A DNA stretch of 64,000 nucleotides from Verpa conica (Eukaryota; Ascomycota; Pezizomycetes; Pezizales; Morchellaceae), in the NCBI GenBank assembly GCA_033030425.1, contig JAUFSD010000003.1:372001-436000 (forward strand), read 5' to 3'. The notes beneath the pieces are model-generated. The model worked only from the letters and a program-made list of their open reading frames with translations, had not been told where the DNA came from and made no database searches. Position 1 is the first letter of the stretch. Every line of letters starts with the position of its first letter. This document shows, one piece after another, positions 58,731 through 64,000 of this stretch. The translations under genes were made by a program, and so were the position numbers.

Positions 58731-60516
58731 GATGGGGGTTGTGGATATGGGGCCGCTGTGGCAAATTCTGTAGCGTAGCCTGGACTCGACTTGTTGGCCG
58801 GTTTATTTGTTTTATTTATCCGTCGGGGAAGATTACTTGGAAGCAGTGCGCGCGCGCGGGGTGTTGTGGTATCGAATGAGCAAATAATTGAGTTACCAAG
58901 GTCAAAGATGACGAAAGAGCTGGTTGAGAAAGAAAGAAAACCTTTTTAGGGGTTGCAAGATTTCAAATTTTTTTTAAGTTCGGGAGCTGGGGTTAAATAA
59001 AAAGGGTGGACTTCTGGTTTTTGTCTTTGGTTTTTGGTTTTTTAACTTTTCCCGTTCGATTAAAATAAGCTTAAGGTGAAAGAGTTTCGTGGGCTCGTCA
59101 AGTCATAACAAGAGAAAAAAATAACAATCACAAAAAAAAGGAAAGAAAGAAAGTGAGAAATGGAATCTTCTCTGCTGTTGGTGTAGAAGAAAAGAATAAA
59201 CCAGGAAAGCGAATGATTGGCAATAGCCGTTAGCGGGATGAAGTGTCCGTATGTATTGCTCAGTGCAACAGTGAGTGATGGTACGAGAGACGGGTGATGA
59301 AGCCGTTCGATAGGAGAAAGCAGTGAATAGAGTACAGGTATGTAGTAGCAGTAGCAGTAGCAGTAGCAGTAGCAGTAGAGGTAGATATAGATATAGATAT
59401 AGATATGGGAATAGAGATAGAGATGGAGATGGAGGATAGAGGATTCTGGATACGGACAGGTGAAGAGAAAGGAGGGGGAGGAGGAGGGGAGAGGGGGGAC
59501 AGCAGAAGAGATGGGAAGAAAGCAGGCAAGCAATCAACTTGACAGTTCTCACACTTCTCACGCTTCTCACGCTCACTCACTCTCTCTTCTACTCCGTCGC
59601 TGTGTTCTTCTGTATGCAGCCGCGTCTCCTTTTTTTTTCCACTTCGATCCCAGGTTGATGCGTCAGTGCCAAGGCCCACACACTTTTCTTGCCTTCTCAC
59701 CAGAATGCAGAACGCCTGCAGAACACCAGCAAGCACTGCCCAGAAAGCTTGGAAGAAGAAAATCTGTAATTGCGTATTTCTCCTCGAGTGGGTTGCCTCA
59801 AGCCGAGCAGGGGAGTAAAGCCGTGCACTCCGACTCAGAAGTGATATGTAGATATCCACTCAACCCTCCAACCACAAGCCCGCTGTCAACAAAGGAAAAG
59901 GTAACAGGTAATTTCAATCATCTCCACGAACCACGGCTGAACAGAATCAATCCCCTTGTTCCCCCCCTCCTTCAACTCCCCCCCCCCATACACAAAGAAC
60001 CACCTGGACAATGCCGCCTGAACGTTCATAAGTACGTGTTAGTTTATATTGCCTTTTCTATTGAGATCTCCGGTCTATGTCTACCATGCAGAGAAAAGGA
60101 AAAATGTGAAAAAATGTGAAATTTGAGTAATCCACCGATAAAAACGTCCTACTTAGACGCCCTACTACCACTACGGCCAATGATAGTGTGACCGGCTACA
60201 GAACACAAACCCGAAGGAAATAATGCGCTCTAGTAGTTATGAGCCACAACAAACAAATGTACCCACCAATAGCTAATTATACCCCCCTAAAAAGACACAA
60301 GGAAATAAAAAAAATAGTAGTAATAGTAATAATACAACCTAATACCCGAACAAAGACATAGTGACATTAGACCTTCCATTACCAAACAAAGACATAGTAA
60401 CAATACCTAATAATAATACACTAACACCATGCACTTCCCATAGAACATCTCTATAACAGGAAAAACTCCTTAGACCCACATTAAGTATTCCTCTCTACAT
60501 TATTAGTTGCTAATAT
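58731..60516. other. Long 5' region of the Barentsz-like gene / 3' region of the CHD gene
   Basis: 1.8 kb between two leftward genes. It holds an alternating GCGCGCGCG patch at about 58850, the hexanucleotide microsatellite at 59344-59407 and a purine-rich tract at about 59460-59525. Long overlapping frames here on both strands come from the repeats and low complexity; no conserved protein is seen. Confidence 0.5.
59344..59407. repeat. Compound hexanucleotide microsatellite
   Basis: About six copies of GTAGCA (59344-59379), a short junction, then about four copies of GATATA (about 59382-59407). Both arrays are perfect or nearly so. They lie upstream of the Barentsz-like start. Confidence 0.9.
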
Positions 60517-63500
60517 CTACGCCCCTCCAGTGCTTCTACGCTTTACCCCACCTTTCCTCCCAACGATGTACGCCTTCGCCTCCTTCACCAGCTGCGGGTC
60601 CTCTTTACTCTGCTTCAAGGCCTGTATCATGGCAGTAAGACTCCCTTCGTTCTGCATATGTGCGCATGCTGTTGACCTTCCATAATGTGCAATCCCGCAA
60701 AGCGGGCAATACTCCACTCCCATTTTCTTAAGCTTGCATTGACCAAGAGCATGACGTTTTAAGCAAGCTCTGCACTTGCGAGTCTCCCCAGGGATGTTTT
60801 CGACAGGAATTATTTCGACCCGCTTAAAAACACGGTCTTCAGGTTTCTTAATCTTGCATCGACCAAGATCATGACGTTTCAAGCAAGTCCTACACTTAGG
60901 AGTCGCCCGAGCGGCGTTTTCGGCAAGAATTACCTCGACCTGTTTGGAGACATGGCCTTCAGATCCCTTGGCCTTCTTCGACCTTGGCAGTTGCTGTGGC
61001 AGGTACTGTGGAGGAGCTGAAATAGGAGCCATGGGAGCCATCGGAGCCACTGGAGCAACAGAGTAACCATGAGTCATAAAAGTCCCCTGGTGGGGAAGTG
61101 TTACAAGTGGTGCGACTGGTACAACTTGTCCTTGCTGATAAGCTGGGGCTGAGGTACCATGTTTTGTCAATACTCTATCCTGATACTTAGCAATCCGTTG
61201 CTGCAGGTCCAATCCATCTAACCCATCGCCCATGTCTACCGCCATCTCATCATCACTTTCAGTCTCCGGGTCCTCTTCGGCACGGAACTCTTCGTCATCG
61301 CTTGGTACGGACTCCACATTCCCGTTCGGCTTCTTCGGTGATGACTCCTGAAACTCATCATTAGGGAGGCTATAATCCACCTTCTTCCTCCTCTTCCCCC
61401 TGCCAAGCTCTTGTGCTGCCGCAGCTGCTGCCATGCGCGCTTGTTCTTCACGTTCCGCAAGAAGCTTATCCCAGAAACCGATATCCATGTCCCCTTCACT
61501 CGTATCATCCCCGAGACCACCCTCCTCAAGAGCACCTTTATCATTGGCCCACACTCTCGCAAAGCTAAACGCATTCTCTGCGCCCGCAACCTCAGTAGTC
61601 TTCGTCTCCTCGATCGTACTACGATCAAGTAGTCTATCCACACCATCACTATCATACTTAATCCTCCTCTCCTCTAACACACCCTCATCTTCAAACAGCG
61701 CCCTTGCCCCAAACTTTAGTACGCTCTCCACATCAACCTGCTCCTCATCATCGCCTTCAGCCCCCATCTTCTCAATGATGAGGTGGTCAAGCGACAACTT
61801 CTTCTTCCCAATCTGCATAATCTTCTCTTCCGCCGTATCTCTCGTGACCAGATGAAACACAAGAACCTTATTCTTCTGACCAATACGGTGCGCACGACTG
61901 AGTGCCTGGATATCCTGATGTGGGTTGAAGTCAGGATCCAAGATAATGACTGTATCTGCGGTCGCCAAATTAATCCCCACCCCTCCTGCGCGCGTCGAAA
62001 GCAAGAACGCAAAGTCAGTAGACCCCGGACGATTATAAGCATCAATCCTCCTTTGCTTTTCCTGTGTATTCGTGCCTCCATCAAGTCGCTGGTAGCTCAT
62101 TCCCAAACCTGCCAGGAAATCTTCCATAACGTCTAGCATGCCTAGAAACTGCGAAAACATGAGTACCCTGTGCCCTCTCTCCTTTAGCTTAGGAAGCATG
62201 ATGTTGAGTAACTCAAACTTGCTCCCTGCTTCTATGAGGTTACGGTGGAGTGTTTCTTGATCAAATGCCCGATCTTCAATGTCATCACTGTAGAAGAAGG
62301 GGTGCCCGAGGACTTTCCGAAGCTGCATTAGTACGTTCTTGAGATTCCCAGCTCTCGACTTATCCCCCGGGTTTCTGAAAATCGATTTGATGAGTACTGG
62401 ATCTTGTGCCAGGATAGACTTATACAGCTTGCGTTGAAGGCTTGACATAGTAACCGGCACAATCACCTCCGCCATCGGTGGCAAGAACGTAAGAACCTCC
62501 TTCTTCGTACGTCTCAAAAAGAATGGTCTGAAATAAAACAAAAATCAACCAACCAAATTCCTACCAGTAGGGGAAAGAAACATACCTAATCATATCATGC
62601 AGCCTTTTAACATTCTCCTTTGTCAGCTCTCCAAACTCCTTCTCCAATTCCTCTGCATCCATCGACGGATCTAAAAAGTGTAGTAAATTAAACAACTCCC
62701 TCGGATTATTCTGCAGCGGTGTACCCGTCATGAGGACCTTATGTTTAATCTTATATCCTTCCAATGACTTGTACAACAAACTCTCATCATTTTTCAGCCG
62801 CTGCCCTTCATCTACAATCAATGCTTCCCAGGGGATACCCTTGAGATATTGGCTATCCGAAACAGGTGTGGTGTAACTCGTGACGACAATATGACATTTT
62901 AAATTCCGTGTGCCTGAGTGAAAGAGCTCATATTTACGACTGAGCGCGCGAGACTCGGAGGATCCAAAGTAGGCGACCACCCGCATACTAGGCACCCAGT
63001 TTTGAATTTCACGTTTCCAGTTTGGGACTGTAGAGTGCGGAACGACGATGAGGAAAGGATAGAGGGAGAGGTCATTAACCATAATAGAGAGGTAGGAGAT
63101 GATCTGGATGGTCTTTCCGAGACCCATTTCGTCGGCTAGAATCGAGGTTTGTCCTTGGTGCCACTTGTAGTATAGCCAACTTTAAGAATCGAATATTAGT
63201 ATTCACCCCAATCATTGACCCCAATCCATGTAGGAAACTTACTTCATCCCGTCCATCTGATATTTCATTAGCGTTCCCCCAACTATATACGATGGCTGCT
63301 CCTTCTTCTCTAACCCTTTAAACCCCTTCCCCCTCACCATATCCCGTCTCTTCAAGGTGTTTTTAGGTAGATGGACAAAGTTCCCATGTACGAAATCCTC
63401 ATAAGCCTTTTTCCAATCTTCCCATCTACCTCTTGCATTCTCCTCTTCGTCAACATCCTCTTCCTCAGTATCCTTCCCCTCTTCCCCACTATCCAACCCA

Positions 63501-64000
63501 ATCACACGAGCCTTCTGCTTCCCCTTTCCTTTCTTCGACTTCTTCGGCTCCTGTGGCGGGACCTCCCAGACCACATCTCCACCCTCTCCGCCCTGCCATT
63601 TCACATATGCCTCTGCCACCTCTCCAATCCGCGCCACATCGACGGCTCTATCCTCGCCTGTAGGAACAATAGACGTATACCGAACATCATAGACGATCTC
63701 AACACGCAACATACTCTCCGGCACCGCCTCCTCAGTCGTCAACGCAAACATAGGATTCTTCTTCACGAAATGCGATCTCATTTGCGAATTTGTTCCCCAC
63801 ACCCAAGCACCCGGCAGCCACTCGGAGCGAAAATACGAGAGTCCCGTAAATTTAATTAGATACTCGCGATCATCCTCATTATAGTCATCAATCTCCATAG
63901 AGCCAGAAGAAGCAGAGGATGCTGGGCGCCATGCACGGATAGTCTGAATTTTGAGCGTGTGCGTAAGACACTCAATACACCTAAAGTCCTCTGAATACTC
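60517..64000 (-). CDS. mit1: CHD/Mi-2-type chromatin remodelling ATPase, Mit1-like (5' end off window)
   Basis: SNF2-family ATPase resembling fungal Mit1 of the SHREC/HDAC repressor complex. Minus-strand exons in view are 64000..63243, 63179..62586 and 62527..60517, 1120 codons; the frame is open to the right edge, so the start lies outside. Chromodomain-like segments are EYLIKFTGLSYFRSEWLPG and AEAYVKWQGGE. ATPase motifs are DEMGLGKTIQ (I), VDEGQRLKND (II, DEGQ instead of DEAH), MTGTPLQNNP (III), SQFLGMLDVMEDFL, FLLSTRAGGVGINLA (V) and RAHRIGQKN (VI). The C-terminus has two similar Cys/His units (CRTCLKRHDLGRCKIKK; CRACLKRHALGQCKLKK) and a third zinc-binding-like unit CPLCGIAHYGRSTACAH. The zinc units typify ascomycete Mit1. 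Upstream CIEC at the window edge may belong to a PHD finger. Confidence 0.93.

Noticed and set aside
59260..60119. Overlapping frames of about 150-220 residues on both strands upstream of the Barentsz-like gene
   Set aside because: They arise from microsatellite and purine/pyrimidine-rich sequence; the translations are low complexity or lack any family pattern.
1..64000. A biosynthetic gene cluster, defence island or selfish-element system
   Set aside because: The intact neighbours are conserved housekeeping genes from unrelated pathways; no polyketide or peptide synthase, NLR/HET gene, or large mobile-element captain gene is visible.

Overview
This window looks like a piece of nuclear chromosome from a filamentous ascomycete (Pezizomycotina). 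Genes are split by short introns, about 45-130 bases and mostly 50-70. Many introns carry a CTAAC/CTAAT-like branch site close to the acceptor. The gene set is fungal throughout: a Ste7-type MAPKK, the Sec27 coatomer subunit, AP-3 mu, a Mit1/Mi-2-type remodeller, a four-ZZ NBR1 and a Barentsz/CASC3 protein. The low-GC gene-poor stretches and the F-box/ankyrin relic would suit a repeat-rich genome such as those of Pezizomycetes, but that placement is inference. I found no tRNA, rRNA, CRISPR or prokaryotic-style operon.

Layout. 0-9 kb: the 3' part of a STE7-like MAPKK (+), a long spacer with a small TA-flanked inverted-repeat element, a broken alpha/beta hydrolase pseudogene (+), and a multi-pass EamA/DMT-type transporter (-). 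9-17.1 kb: a head-to-head pair of secretory-pathway genes, SEC27 (-) and SRP102 (+), then RPE1 (+) and an unrecognised gene (+). 17.5-30 kb: glutaminyl-tRNA synthetase (-) with a 501-bp MITE just upstream of its start, AP-3 mu (-), a PLP-dependent serine racemase/dehydratase (+), COQ7 (-), and RTF1 (+), which is head-to-head with COQ7. 31.5-45.8 kb: one small proline-rich ORF (-), then a long low-GC gene desert. The desert holds a 228-bp TA-flanked MITE, a degenerate GC-richer repeat patch, an orphan 176-residue ORF, an eroded F-box/ankyrin gene and a fold-back repeat. 45.8-64 kb: five minus-strand genes in a row: ILV5, UBC12, NBR1, a Barentsz/CASC3-like protein with a polyglutamine tract, and a Mit1-like CHD remodeller that runs off the right edge.

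Most intact genes are conserved housekeeping or regulatory genes: signalling, vesicle traffic, protein targeting, translation, transcription, chromatin, neddylation, selective autophagy, and amino-acid and ubiquinone synthesis. They do not form a biosynthetic or defence cluster. The two short divergent promoters (SEC27/SRP102, 319 bp; COQ7/RTF1, 367 bp) are the clearest places where neighbours could share control.

Exons were placed by reading splice sites by eye and checking that the conserved protein frame continues across each junction. I found no convincing new multi-gene system. The observations most worth a second look are the three TA-flanked MITEs (two share the terminal CCGTA), the MITE in the GLN4 promoter, the recurrent GTTTGY 5' splice sites, the very small first exons, and the two decaying genes.
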